Shown: positions 12,201-23,042 of the stretch, in pieces | Position numbering within the stretch: the first letter of the stretch is position 1 | How the letters are laid out: every line of letters begins with the position of its first letter | Assembly: GCA_021613335.1 (NCBI GenBank) | Contig: JAJTWR010000329.1 | Span: forward strand, 79,501 to 143,500 | Direction of reading: 5' to 3' | DNA length: 64,000 nucleotides | Source: Whitmania pigra | Taxonomy: Eukaryota; Annelida; Clitellata; Hirudinida; Haemopidae | The notes under the pieces: model-generated | What the model was told of the DNA's origin: nothing | The model's database searches: none | What the model saw: the letters and a program-made list of their open reading frames with translations, nothing else | Position numbers and translations under genes: made by a program

Positions 12201-15200
12201 ATTCAACACCTATTTCTCTAGCGTTTTTACAGATGATGATGGAACTACATACGACCTCACTCGACGTTCTACCAAAATCTTGGATACAGTCCTAATCACT
12301 CATGATGCTGTCTTACAGACTTTGATACAGCTGGAACGTTCTTGCTCATAAGGCCCCGATCACATTCCTAATATTTTGTTAAAAAGCTGTGCTTTTAGTT
12401 TGTCATACCCACTCCATCATATCTTTAATCTCTCCCTTAGTAGCGGACTTATACCCACAATCTGGAAAACAGCTCATGTCATTCCCATTCACAAGAAAGG
12501 TCCAACATCTAGCCCCTCGAACTACAGACCAATCTCATTGACATGTACCTGCTGTCGAGTCCTGGAGAAAATAATTAACAAAACGATTCTACATCATTTA
12601 ATTTCTCTGGACTTAATATCTCCTCAACAACATGGATTCAGACCATTAAAATCGACCACCACAAATTTGCTGGAGTGTTTTTATGACTGGACCACTTCAC
12701 AGCAACAACATCAGCAAACAGATGTAATCTACTTCGACTTTCAAAAAGCCTTTGATTCTGTATCTCATCCGAAATTACTGAACAAAATTAAATCGTATGG
12801 TATTACTGGAAACTTGTATCAGTGGCTTTCCGATTTTCTGTATCAAAGAAAACAACATGTCCTCATAAATGGCTCAATATCCAGTTCGATTGACGTAACA
12901 AGTGGTGTGCCACAGGGAAGTGTTTTGGGCCCTACTTTGTTTCTAATCTACATCAATGACATAGTTGACTCCCTACCTAAGGATATCACAATTAAACTAT
13001 TTGCCGATGATATTAAACTTTACAAATCTCTGCCAATGGAAGATTCTGATCTTCAGAGAGGCATCGACTCACTCACTACATGGAGCAGGAAATGGCAGCT
13101 AAACCTAGCCAAGGAAAAATGCTTTAATTGCTCAATAAAAACCAGTTCCAGGAATAGACCCTGCTCACAACAATACTACATCGACGATATCCTGCTCACC
13201 ACTGTTGATCAAACCAGAGATCTTGGTGTCATCATAGACTCAGACTTAAAATTCCGGCTTCACATTGACAACATCACACACAAAGCTGCAGTCCGTTCAA
13301 GACTGATTCTCAAATCATTCACCTCCAGGGACAACAATCTTCTCACCAAAGCTTTCTGCGTATATGTCAGACCAATCCTAGAGTACAGCAGTCAGGTCTG
13401 GAACCCTCACCATAAATACCTGATCTAGAACATTGAAAACATCCAAAAGAAATTTACCAAGGCCATCCCTGCTGTCGGACAGCTAAAGTACCATGATCGG
13501 CTCAAGGCTCTACAACTTAAATCGCTTGAACATCGCCGTTTAATAGCTGACCTCTGCTTATTATACAGGATCATCAATAATTTAACATCAACTCACCTTA
13601 GAAACCATATTCATTTTGCAAGCTACTCATCCACTAGAGGTCATCAATTTAAACTAAGGTCATATTTTTGTGCAATAGACAACACCAAATATTTTTTCAC
13701 AAATCGAATTATTAACATTTGGAATAAAATACCTAATAGCTTAGTTTCAGCTAGCACCTATAGTCGCTTCACCTCCCTTCTCAATGAATATGACTTGTCT
13801 CCTTTTCTCGTTTACTACTGATTGAACCTCTCGTTAATTTTCATCATTGCTTTGCTGTTTGATAGTGGGCAGGTAAGAGGCTTCGGTCCTCTACCCACTT
13901 AATAAAAAATAAATAAAAAAAAAAAAATAATTAATAACTACTCTTAAAAAAGTAGTTAAAAAATAGTAGTTAACTACTTTTAAAGTTAGGAAGTAATTAA
14001 TAACTACTCTTAAAAAAGTAGTTAAAAAATAGTAGTTAACTACTTTTAAAGTAGTTATTAACTACAAATAGTTAACTACTTTTAAAAAAAATTTTAAATA
14101 AAATGAAGAAAAATATTTTTTTCTAATTTTACAATTTGTTACATCACTTTATAAGTAAAGTTTCTTTGTTTTCAACTTTTGCTTACTACCGCCATTTCTC
14201 GTTTCTGAACTCTTATTACTCTTAGTAGTCGTATTCTGAAAACGTTTTATGTAAATTGCGATTTGGTTTTATATAAATTTGCGATTTTAATGCCGCTAAT
14301 TTTGTCAAGGCATTTTCTTTAGTTGTTGAGAAAAACTCTGTTACTGATGACATGGACACGGATGAGCCATTATGTGATATTTCTGAAGATCTTGTTGGCG
14401 AAAGTATAGCCGATGAAAACGAACAAGATATTGATAATGCGGATAATGTGCTTCTTTTGCCTCCTCATAAGCGCTGCGGTAATCATACCTTAAATCTTGT
14501 GGCTACTGTGGATGCAATGAAAGCAAGGGATAATCTGCAATACAAACGACTTTATGATAGATCAATGGCAAAGGTTGCATCATTATCAAACTCAGTTCAT
14601 CGCAGTGTAAAAAATGCTGAGGTTATACAGGACATTACGGGTTCAACATTTTTAAAGCCAAAAATTACAAGGTGTCGTTAACTCTGCGGACAATGGGGCT
14701 CAGAACAGTGAATATGATGATTTATATGACTGGAAAATGTACCAAACTCTTGTGATGATGAGGTAGCTGAACAGCTTAATGATTATTTATCAAACTCCGC
14801 AAGAAATGTACGAACTCTACTTAATTATCCAACTGTTTGTGCTGCATTCATCAAGCTTAATTCAACATTACCAAGTTAGGCAGCAGTTGAAAGACTTTTT
14901 AGTGTAGCAGGGCAGGTTTTATGTAACAGACGATGTAAATTATCGGATAATCATGTTGACATGATGATCTTTTTAAGAGATCGCCTGAAACATCCACTGA
15001 ATACTTCTGTTTTTGATTAATTTGGACAATAAAATTTTGTTGAAAATGTTACACTAGTGTAAATAAATATGCTAATAATTATATTTTGTTCAATTGTCCA
15101 GAAAATTAATTTTATCAAATGTCAACGGAAAAGTAGTTAAAAAAGTAGTTAAAAGTAGTTAACTACTATGCAAGTAGTTAAGGAGTAGTTACTAACTACT

Positions 15201-17647
15201 TATTTAAAAAGTAGTTAAAAATAGTTACTAACTACATTTATAAAAAAGTAGTTAACTACAGTACTAACTACTTATTTAAAAAGTAGTTAAAAATAGTTAC
15301 TAACTACATTTATAAAAAAGTAGTTAACTTTTTAAGTAGTTAAAGCCCATCACTGCTCAAGTGTTTTCTGATTGTTCTTGAATTCTGATGAAAGAAATAA
15401 AAATCTGAAAATTTTTAAATGCAACCTGGTTTACAAAAAAATGATTTTGTTTTTTTTTTCATTTTTGTTTTTCTTCTTTTCCATTTTATTAAAAGTAATT
15501 CTGCCTCGTTTGGTTGCTTTGTTGTCTGCTTTCAAATTCAACTTACAAATGCAACAGTGGCGCAATCGACAATACTGGCTTTTAGACACGTTCAATAATT
15601 TCGAATTCATTGTTGTTTTTCAATATGGCCGAATTGAAGGGTCGCAGAGCTGCATGTCGGCCAAGCAACAAAGTGAAATGGCGAGACAGAATGACACGCC
15701 GAAAATGTTCTAAGCTTTAGTTAAAAGTCGACTCCATCTCCAAAATTTGAATCATTTCAACCTGAAAAAGAATTTTTCAAAGATTACACTAAGAAATTCG
15801 AAACTCACATGTTGGTAAATTCAATTCGAGAAATAAAAGCTGCACAAGTTTTTCTAATTAACCAAACACAAGACATTTACAAGAACCTGGAAACAGTTGC
15901 TTCTCAAATGTCACCTCTTCGAAATGTCAACGAATTTGTTTTCGAGTAAATTGTGGCTCAGATGTGGAAAAAATGAAACTTGGCAAAAGATGTTACCGCA
16001 AAAACATGGCATGCGGTAAAGCTGGTCACCTTAAGAAAGCCTGCTTTGCTGAAAAGTTAGAGAGGGATGTGACCTACGTTAGAACAATCCAAGGACCAGA
16101 CTCGCTAAAACAAGAAATCAGATTTCGGAACCCCGTGTTGGCAGTGGTGCTGACGATAATTTTTGTGATGTTAAAAGTCTGGTACAGTCTGGAAAAGGTT
16201 GGGCCTCAACTGACCTGCAAAAATATTTAACATTTTGTCGTAGGAAACAGAATTTCAATTAGAGGAGTTTTCACTACTACTTCAAGCGATTCAACTTGGA
16301 AGCCAATTACGATTAATGTCACCGACATTGATGGTCTCAAGTTAATTGGCCAATTAAAAATTCAAGAGTGATGTAAATAAACTTTTGAGAAAAGTTAATT
16401 CAGTTTCATCAAAGTCTACATTATTAGCGACAAAAAAACTCTGTTCTGTTCCATTGCAGAACTATTGCATCGCTTGACAAAAATGACCGAAAGATGGAAC
16501 TGTACATCGGAACAAGAAAATACTTTCCAACATTGAATTGTCTCAGATAAGCTGTGAAGCCGTATCCACCTTGATCATGCCATTAACTTCCTTGATACAA
16601 ACAGGCTGGTGGTAGTGGATGTCTATCAAAAATATCCGTGCATACACCCAACTAAAGCAATTGCAGCTTCAGCTACCAACGAATTAACGAATTACTCGAA
16701 AATGATTTTGTATCCCCTTTCAATTGTTACAGACAATGCGCATGTATTCACCGGAGATAAATTTCAAGCCTATATGAAGGAGAAATGAATTCAGCATTTG
16801 ACGTGTGCTCCTTACCATTCTGCAACAAATGGACAAGCAGAGAAATTTATTAAAAGGTCCTTGTCCAAAGCATCATTGCCAGTGGACGCTGCACGGCGAG
16901 ATTTCTTGATGCAATGTAGAAGGACAGTCACTGAGTCAAATACTACACGGTAGACAAATTCGAACAAAAATAGATACATCACGCCCCATTTACAAAAAGG
17001 AAAAAAGGCAGCAGAATTTATCATGTATTCGATGGGACAACTATGCTACATTAAGTACTGCGGTCTTCGTCAGTCCAGGTGGGTTCCTGCCACTATTTTC
17101 AAGAAACTGGGCCGAATATACGTACTGTTGAAATTTGTTCCGCAAGGGCTAGTATGACAGAGACATGTGGAGCAGATTCGTCTCAGGTACAGAGCAGATC
17201 AAAATAATGAACTTGGCAATTACAATTGGACCAGGCAATCTGACAAGACCAGCCTTCTTATGAACAAGAAACCAAGGAAGATAATGAGCTTTGCAGAGCC
17301 TGAAAATTTCAAGTCCACGGTCGAAGAACGGACTCTTCCGATGAGATCAGAACACCTCAGACAAAAGTCCACCCGTGGACTTTAACTTGGAGAAGAGGTG
17401 TTGTGTTCGCGCATGCACTTGGCGGAATATTTAAGTTTCTGAACTTTGACCTGTTTTTAGTTTTTCTGTGTTGTTCCGAGTTCGAGTGGAGATTTGCTGT
17501 TGTTTCGAGTACTTTTCTTTTCAGTTATGTTAAAAGTCTTATTGTCTTCTTTGCCAGTTTGGCATGTTTGCGAGTTGTCTGCTTTCAAATTCAACTTACA
17601 AATACAACAAGAACGATGATGATGATGACGATGAGGTTGACGATGAT

Positions 17648-17708
<61 letters not shown>

Positions 17709-19549
17709 TTTTTGTTTGGTGGCGTGTTGCACCGCATCTTCTCGAATGAACCTTGAAGGCATTTGTTTTGGATATTTGCAATTGCCATTTGTCTCTCTCT
17801 AACACCATCCTCTCACTAGCAGTTTGTAAGGAAAATTTGTGGGAGGATGAAAGTCTTGAGTAGAGCTTTATAATTCATGAGAATAGTTTACATTAAACTG
17901 CGTTATCTGCACATTTATTCACAAGATAATTTATGTATTGGGTTAAATAAATAAATAAGGAATAGCGAGCACGCTCCCTTGTGTTACGCAATGGTAATCA
18001 CATTTCCATTGTTGGACATTCGCCTTGGGGCTTAAGTTCTATTTGACTTTTGTCGAACTTCGGATTGTAAACATTATTTTAAATTATTTTGTCTTTAATG
18101 CTTGCATATAATTGTCTACTAAATGTGTGTTAATAACTTTTAAATATAGTAATGTTTTTTTTTGAAAATATTCAGTAAAATCTGATTAAATTTCATTAAT
18201 TATGTTAAGTTATAATACTTCAGATACAAAAGCATGAGGTTCGTCATCGATTTCTACGTCGTTGGTTTGTTGTGTTTGTTCGGAGTCGTCGGTAACTTAA
18301 TCACTGTGGCCGTCCTTTGGAATGATCAGGACAGGAATAATCCAACGACTTGGCTGCTCAGGTGATGATGATGACGACGACGACGATGATGATGATGGTG
18401 ACAATAACGACTAGAGTGATGTTGATGATGATGCTAAAGTTAATTAAATTAAACGTTTTTTCATACAAATACAAAAATGTTTGTTGAAAGAGAAAAAATT
18501 CTAACGAAACGTTATTGCGTTAAAAAAAAAACAGGTGTCTGGCTGGTGTGGACATCTTCTACCTCATCAACTGTTTCTGCTTCCAGCCTTTAAAGTCCCT
18601 GGTCGGTCTGCCTCTCTTCTCGAAAAGCTTCCTCCATTACTACCCTGTCGTCGACTTTATCGTCAGACCTTTTTCGTCAATCGCTCAATCCATGGCCGTG
18701 TGGGTCGTCCTGCTGCTCACCATCGACAGGTACGTGGCAGCCTGCAGACCCCATAGTCGTCACCTGCGTTCGGTGCACAGGGTCAGGTGGGCAACGGCCA
18801 CGGGTGTCGTTGTGTCGATACTTTACAACACTCCACTCTTCTTTGAGATCGTCATCGTCGTCGAACCTCAAACTGGCATCATGTTCTCAGCCTTCACGGA
18901 TCTTCGCAATAACTTTTACTACTTCATTTTTTACAAGACCATCTGCTTTCTCGTCTTCCGCATGGTTGTGCCACTCATCATCGTCTTCGTCCTCAACGCC
19001 TGCCTCATCAACACGCTCGCTAAGCGCCACAAATTGAGACGCAAAAGGATGCTGGCAGCAGCACACAGAGCGAGAGACAACACGGACGGAGGTGCTGAAG
19101 GACACAACTTCGCAAGCCATGCAGCTATTCTCATCTCAGCCATGGGTTTGCAGAAACTCAAACAGAGAAAAAACTATTCGATAACATCGATGCTCGTGGT
19201 CGTGATCAGTCTATTCCTCTTGTGCCACGTGCCAGATTCCATACTCAGATCTCTGGCCATCTTGAGTCAGGTGGGTGTGTTCAACGAGCTAGACATTCTC
19301 ATTTCTCTCAACACCTTCGGCAATGCCATGCTTGCTTTCAATTCCTCCATGAACTTCCTCATTTACTGTCTCCTTGGCAGAAAATTTCGTAGGATTTTGT
19401 CTCAACTTTGCTGCAAGAAATCTCATGGAATGACTTGCTGGAAAGATCAAAACAAGGAAATTCGATCGACGCGCAATTCGAAAATAACGGAAAAAAGCAA
19501 GAACGGAATATTTGAGGAGGACTGCACGAGACCCCACTTGGGTGAGTAG
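7564..19549 (+). CDS. FMRFamide-receptor-like class A GPCR (3 coding exons)
   Basis: Seven-helix neuropeptide receptor of the plasma membrane, by family likeness a FMRFamide-type receptor coupling to G proteins. Model: exon 1 7564-7658, exon 2 18224-18361, exon 3 18535-19549. All junctions are GT..AG and phases match (AG+A, AG+G), giving 415 aa, a usual length. The N-terminus has the sequons NMT and NYS. Helix 1 holds GVVGN. Helix 3 ends in TIDRY (D142-R143-Y144). Helix 6 holds CHVPDSI with the conserved proline. Helix 7 is NSSMNFLIY, the form this family has instead of NPxxY. A basic C-tail follows. Intron 1 (about 10.6 kb) is filled by nested transposons. The first exon is assigned by phase, by its fit to the receptor N-terminus and by a good GTGAGT donor, so it is less certain than exons 2-3. 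A second donor-like site at 19542 (G/GTGAGT) could extend the C-terminus. Confidence 0.8.
7659..9806. other. Intron 1 of the GPCR gene, left part
   Basis: AT-rich intron sequence. It holds a (GAT)n run at about 9237-9280 and a weak minus-strand LINE trace. A short GC-richer open stretch at 8351-8455 is described among the findings. No other feature was recognised. Confidence 0.5.
8866..9100 (-). mobile_element. Possible LINE RT relic
   Basis: The minus strand encodes a segment with RTIPGLRTLTYGYRLQKL, resembling the IPGLRxLxYxERLKxL block near the C-terminus of many non-LTR reverse transcriptases. Flanking sequence is not recognisable, so this is a short and heavily decayed trace. Confidence 0.4.
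9807..9814. repeat. 8-bp target-site duplication, left copy (CTCAAGTG)
   Basis: CTCAAGTG lies immediately before the hAT terminus CAGTGATGGG and is repeated exactly at 15356-15363, immediately after the other terminus. Eight-bp duplications are diagnostic of hAT transposition. Confidence 0.95.
9824..9889. repeat. Left subterminal TAGTTAACTA repeats of the hAT
   Basis: A cluster of TAGTTA / TAACTA half-sites including GTAGTTAACTACTAGTTA. Repeated subterminal motifs of this kind are transposase binding sites in studied hAT elements such as Ac. The block continues on the far side of the LINE at 13933-14090. Confidence 0.85.
10065..10826 (+). CDS. LINE ORF1 protein, coiled coil plus RRM-like region
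   Basis: An intact 253-codon frame. Residues about 1-110 are rich in Ile/Leu/Met/Val with heptad-like spacing and resemble a coiled coil. Residues about 130-240 (SNVIITGMK, RLVVRLSG, AKLTFFNRDLTKREAEIEYNKR) look like the RRM-like and following basic region of LINE ORF1 nucleic-acid chaperones, which bind the element RNA in cytoplasmic particles. It ends four bases before ORF2 opens. There is no zinc knuckle. Confidence 0.85.
   Translation: MSKSVTLENLEIILSRVLERNNESIQQMLETSIKTITNTMKSSIETVMRSFAETMANLVSGFNSVLTVVMKQFSETIDKFGVGVQTKIETLENKISETDRLSGEGTQHNLAEVISRTFWSLEQEKEEKNIKSSNVIITGMKPIPGISDTTQFLNFCENHLTVKPSVISTKRIGRDGKRLVVRLSGSEVVEDLIGSSVLLRTSSDPIAKLTFFNRDLTKREAEIEYNKRCQRRERMKKSTEGQGNPLFPRQLHP
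10831..13821 (+). pseudogene. LINE ORF2 endonuclease-reverse transcriptase with two in-frame stops
   Basis: One reading frame of 997 codons, interrupted only by TAA at 12349-12351 and TAG at 13426-13428. The first part is an AP-like endonuclease (LTNIRSINNKL, LCLTETWLS, GDFNLPELNW, SDHNIITF). The second is a reverse transcriptase (NYRPISLT, YFDFQKAFDSVSH, GVPQGSVLGP, the catalytic FADDIKLY). The C-terminal part continues in frame past the second stop to the TGA at 13819-13821. The protein nicks target DNA and reverse transcribes the element RNA in place. Two stops without frameshifts indicate recent inactivation. The true start lies at or just upstream of 10831. Confidence 0.9.
13933..14090. 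repeat. hAT left subterminal array, continued
   Basis: Repeated TAACTACTTTTAAAGTAGTTA and AGTAGTTAAAAAATAGTAGTTAA-type units, with an internal near-duplicate of about 65 bp (13934-13998 against 13999-14063). It is the continuation of the array split by the LINE. Confidence 0.85.
14352..15020 (+). pseudogene. Degenerate hAT transposase remnant
   Basis: The first piece (14352-14681) is an acidic stretch followed by KRCGNHTLNLV, the RC..H.LNLV block of hAT transposases. After frame breaks, 14770-15020 encodes a relic of the C-terminal dimerisation domain. It contains AAVERLFSVAGQVLCNRR and FLRDRL, and an in-frame TAG precedes the AAVERLFS block. The BED zinc finger and most catalytic residues are missing. 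It cannot be an active enzyme. It belongs to the hAT at 9815-15355. Confidence 0.85.
15120..15349. repeat. Right subterminal AAGTAGTTA array of the hAT
   Basis: At least twelve AAGTAGTTA / TAACTACTT half-sites in about 230 bp, including two copies of a 50-60 bp unit containing GTACTAACTACTTATTTAAA. It mirrors the left subterminal array. Confidence 0.9.
15364..17604 (+). mobile_element. Degenerate Ty3/Gypsy-type LTR retrotransposon
   Basis: A dead copy read on the plus strand. A gag-like stretch lies at about 15735-15960 and a CCHC-like zinc knuckle relic (GKAGHLKKAC) at about 16010-16050. An integrase core relic follows at about 16560-17000, with DHAINFLD, VVVDVY, SIVTDNAHVF and the CAPYHSATNGQAE block. 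Several stops and frame changes interrupt it. The protease-RT-RNase H part is missing or unrecognisable, since only about 350 bp separate the gag and integrase relics. The 36-bp block ending in TTCAACTTACAAATGCAACA near 15524-15559 recurs at about 17569-17604, marking the ends of the two LTRs. TGGCGCAATCGACA right after the first copy is a plausible primer-binding site. A purine-rich GGAGAAGAGGTG before 17400 is a plausible polypurine tract. It has no envelope gene. Confidence 0.75.
17396..17604 (+). repeat. Probable 3' LTR of the Gypsy copy
   Basis: Begins near GTGTTGTGTTCGCG after the purine-rich tract and ends in ...AAATACAACA. The right end matches the end of the presumed 5' LTR at 15559. 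Similarity further left is weak, so the LTR start is approximate and the 5' LTR is either eroded or truncated near the hAT insertion. Confidence 0.55.
17614..17708. repeat. (GATGAC)n microsatellite
   Basis: A regular run of GATGAC units after GATGATGAT, about 95 bp. Open in several frames on both strands (Asp, His/Arg, Ile/Val or Ser runs), none of them a real protein. Confidence 0.92.
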
Positions 19550-20917
19550 CCCCCCACCCCAATCTCTGGAAGAATCCAAGATTCCACTTTTTGAATTGAG
19601 CGTTGCCTTGTCAGAAATGGTTATTTTTCAGTGCACGTAATTTATTTTGCTTGAGGAGCGAAAACAAAGTGCTGGCAAGGCTGTTGTAAAATAAACGCTC
19701 AACTTTGTAACCTGTCACATGGAAGGAATAGTGAATAGGAATTATTTATCCGCAAAAACGTTGGAAAACTCTTAAAAGACTTCTTGATTTTAAAAAGACG
19801 TCATTTTTATCTGAACTGATGACGTCATTTTTATCGGAACTGCAGATGAATTATTTGATAAGCTTGTACAATTAATTGATTTGTAAAGATTGTATGATTA
19901 ATTAATTTGTAAAGTTTGTACAATTAATTAATTTGTACAATTCATTCTTCGTATATTTTCTCAATATATTTTTATAGCAAATTCTGCGACAAGTTTAATA
20001 AAGTTTATTAAAAAGATGGATTTTCAAGAAAGTGATTGAATTGATTTTGGAAAAAGTTTCAGAAGTTTATTTACTAAAATAAATTTAATTTTAACAAAAA
20101 AAAACAAACCTATAATCGAAAGTGAGTTTTTTTTTTAAATCGAAATTGTTTCATGGAATTCAAAGTTTATTTCGTGCGCTCAAATACGAAGGCAGTCATT
20201 TGCAGCATTGGTTACGTGATTTTAGGACGGGTTGCCAAACAATTTTTAGCTCAAAAAATTAATTTAAAATTATAAATATCCGCAATTAGTAATAATTTGC
20301 ACAATAATTGTTGGTGCATTAACCGGGAATAAATTTCAAGCATCATCTTGGCCATCTTAATATAATATGTCACCGTCATCAAATTCATATTAGTCGTCAT
20401 CATTATCATAGTCATCGTCGTCGTCGACATCGTCATCGTTATCATTGTCATCATCATCATCATCATCATCAAGATCGTGAATTTGTTAATGGAAAGAAAA
20501 GAGATTTTAAAAACCAGACCCCTAGGATATTTGCCCACTACTCCAACCCCTACTCCTACGCCTGACCACCATCACCACCGGCAGCAGCCTCATCAATATT
20601 ATGACGTCACCAGCTTTCAACTTCATTCTAGCCTCGATTAAGAAGTTCAAATGGAACGATGAAATGGATGACGTCAGCTTAAAACTCGAGTCACGTGGTC
20701 TTGTCATCTGCTTCGTTTCGCTGAGGATTATTGATTTCTAATTATATATTCATTATCATTAATCATTCCAGCTTGCGATGATGACGATGACGATGGTGGT
20801 GATGAAGACAACGGCAATGGCGATTGTTCAACGGGTTGCCAGGTAATTAACATAACGTAACATTAATTTGTTGTGGTTTAAGGAGACTAATTAATGTCTG
20901 TGTCCACTCTTAGTTTT
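19550..20917. other. AT-rich region downstream of the GPCR gene
   Basis: No gene recognised. It contains a short AATTAATTTGTA repeat cluster (about 19870-19945) and a GTCATCATT/GTCGTCG run at about 20375-20472. The 3' untranslated end of the GPCR transcript is expected here, but its position was not identified. Confidence 0.5.
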
Positions 20918-21212
20918 TTATTCAATATCCAGATTTCGATGGGCGTATTTTACCGATTCTGAATTTATTGTTTCCTCATCAAGCTTATTCCAAAGATTAA
21001 TTACTCTGGTTCTGAAGTAATAATTCTTTAGAGCGCCCGTTTTCTTCCTGTGAAGATTACATTTACGCCCTCTCGTGGAACCACTTTTTGTGGCTTCAAA
21101 GGTTTTAAATTATCTCTTCCTGTTAACATTTTTAACGTTTCTGTGAGATCACCTCTACTTATTTCTAAAATTGTAAGCTTACATCTTCTTAATCTCTCTT
21201 CATAACTCAAAT
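20918..21212 (-). mobile_element. LINE RT C-terminal relic (YEERLRR type)
   Basis: On the minus strand it begins MSYEERLRRCKL, followed by SRGDLTETLKML, RKRALKNYYFRTRVINLWNKL and SESVKYAHRNLD, then TAA. This is the familiar C-terminal end of a non-LTR reverse transcriptase, distinct from the family at 9890-13927. It directly abuts the RLE-type element whose tail starts at about 21216. Confidence 0.75.
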
Positions 21213-21215
21213 TAA

Positions 21216-23042
<1,827 letters not shown>

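Larger units (their letters stand above)
9890..13927 (+). mobile_element. Nearly full-length APE-type LINE nested in the hAT
   Basis: A two-ORF non-LTR retrotransposon with a 5' untranslated region (9890-10064), ORF1, ORF2 and an A-rich AATAAA tail ending at 13927. It interrupts the hAT subterminal array. The hAT sequence breaks at GGAAGTAATT (9889) and resumes at AATAACTACTC after a short repeated TAATT (9885-9889 and 13928-13932). The neighbouring hAT repeat copy at about 13988-14010 shows the uninterrupted version of this junction. The endonuclease and RT motifs place it with Jockey/CR1-like elements. Confidence 0.92.
9815..15355 (+). mobile_element. Complete hAT transposon with a nested LINE
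   Basis: Both ends are visible. The left end begins CAGTGATGGG and the right end is its exact reverse complement CCCATCACTG. Both are flanked by the 8-bp duplication CTCAAGTG. Inside each end is an array of AAGTAGTTA / TAACTACTT motifs, many joined into the perfect palindrome AGTAGTTAACTACT. The coding part (14352-15020) retains a middle and a C-terminal transposase piece. Without the inserted LINE (9890-13927) and its short duplication, the element is about 1.5 kb, so it is an internally deleted, non-autonomous copy. It sits in intron 1 of the GPCR gene. Confidence 0.93.

Noticed and set aside
16812..17024. Minus-strand 70-codon frame
   Set aside because: Lies antisense to the integrase relic of the Gypsy copy and has no support of its own.
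18887..19161. Minus-strand frames across the FMRFamide-receptor-like exon
   Set aside because: Antisense shadows of a conserved seven-helix coding region.
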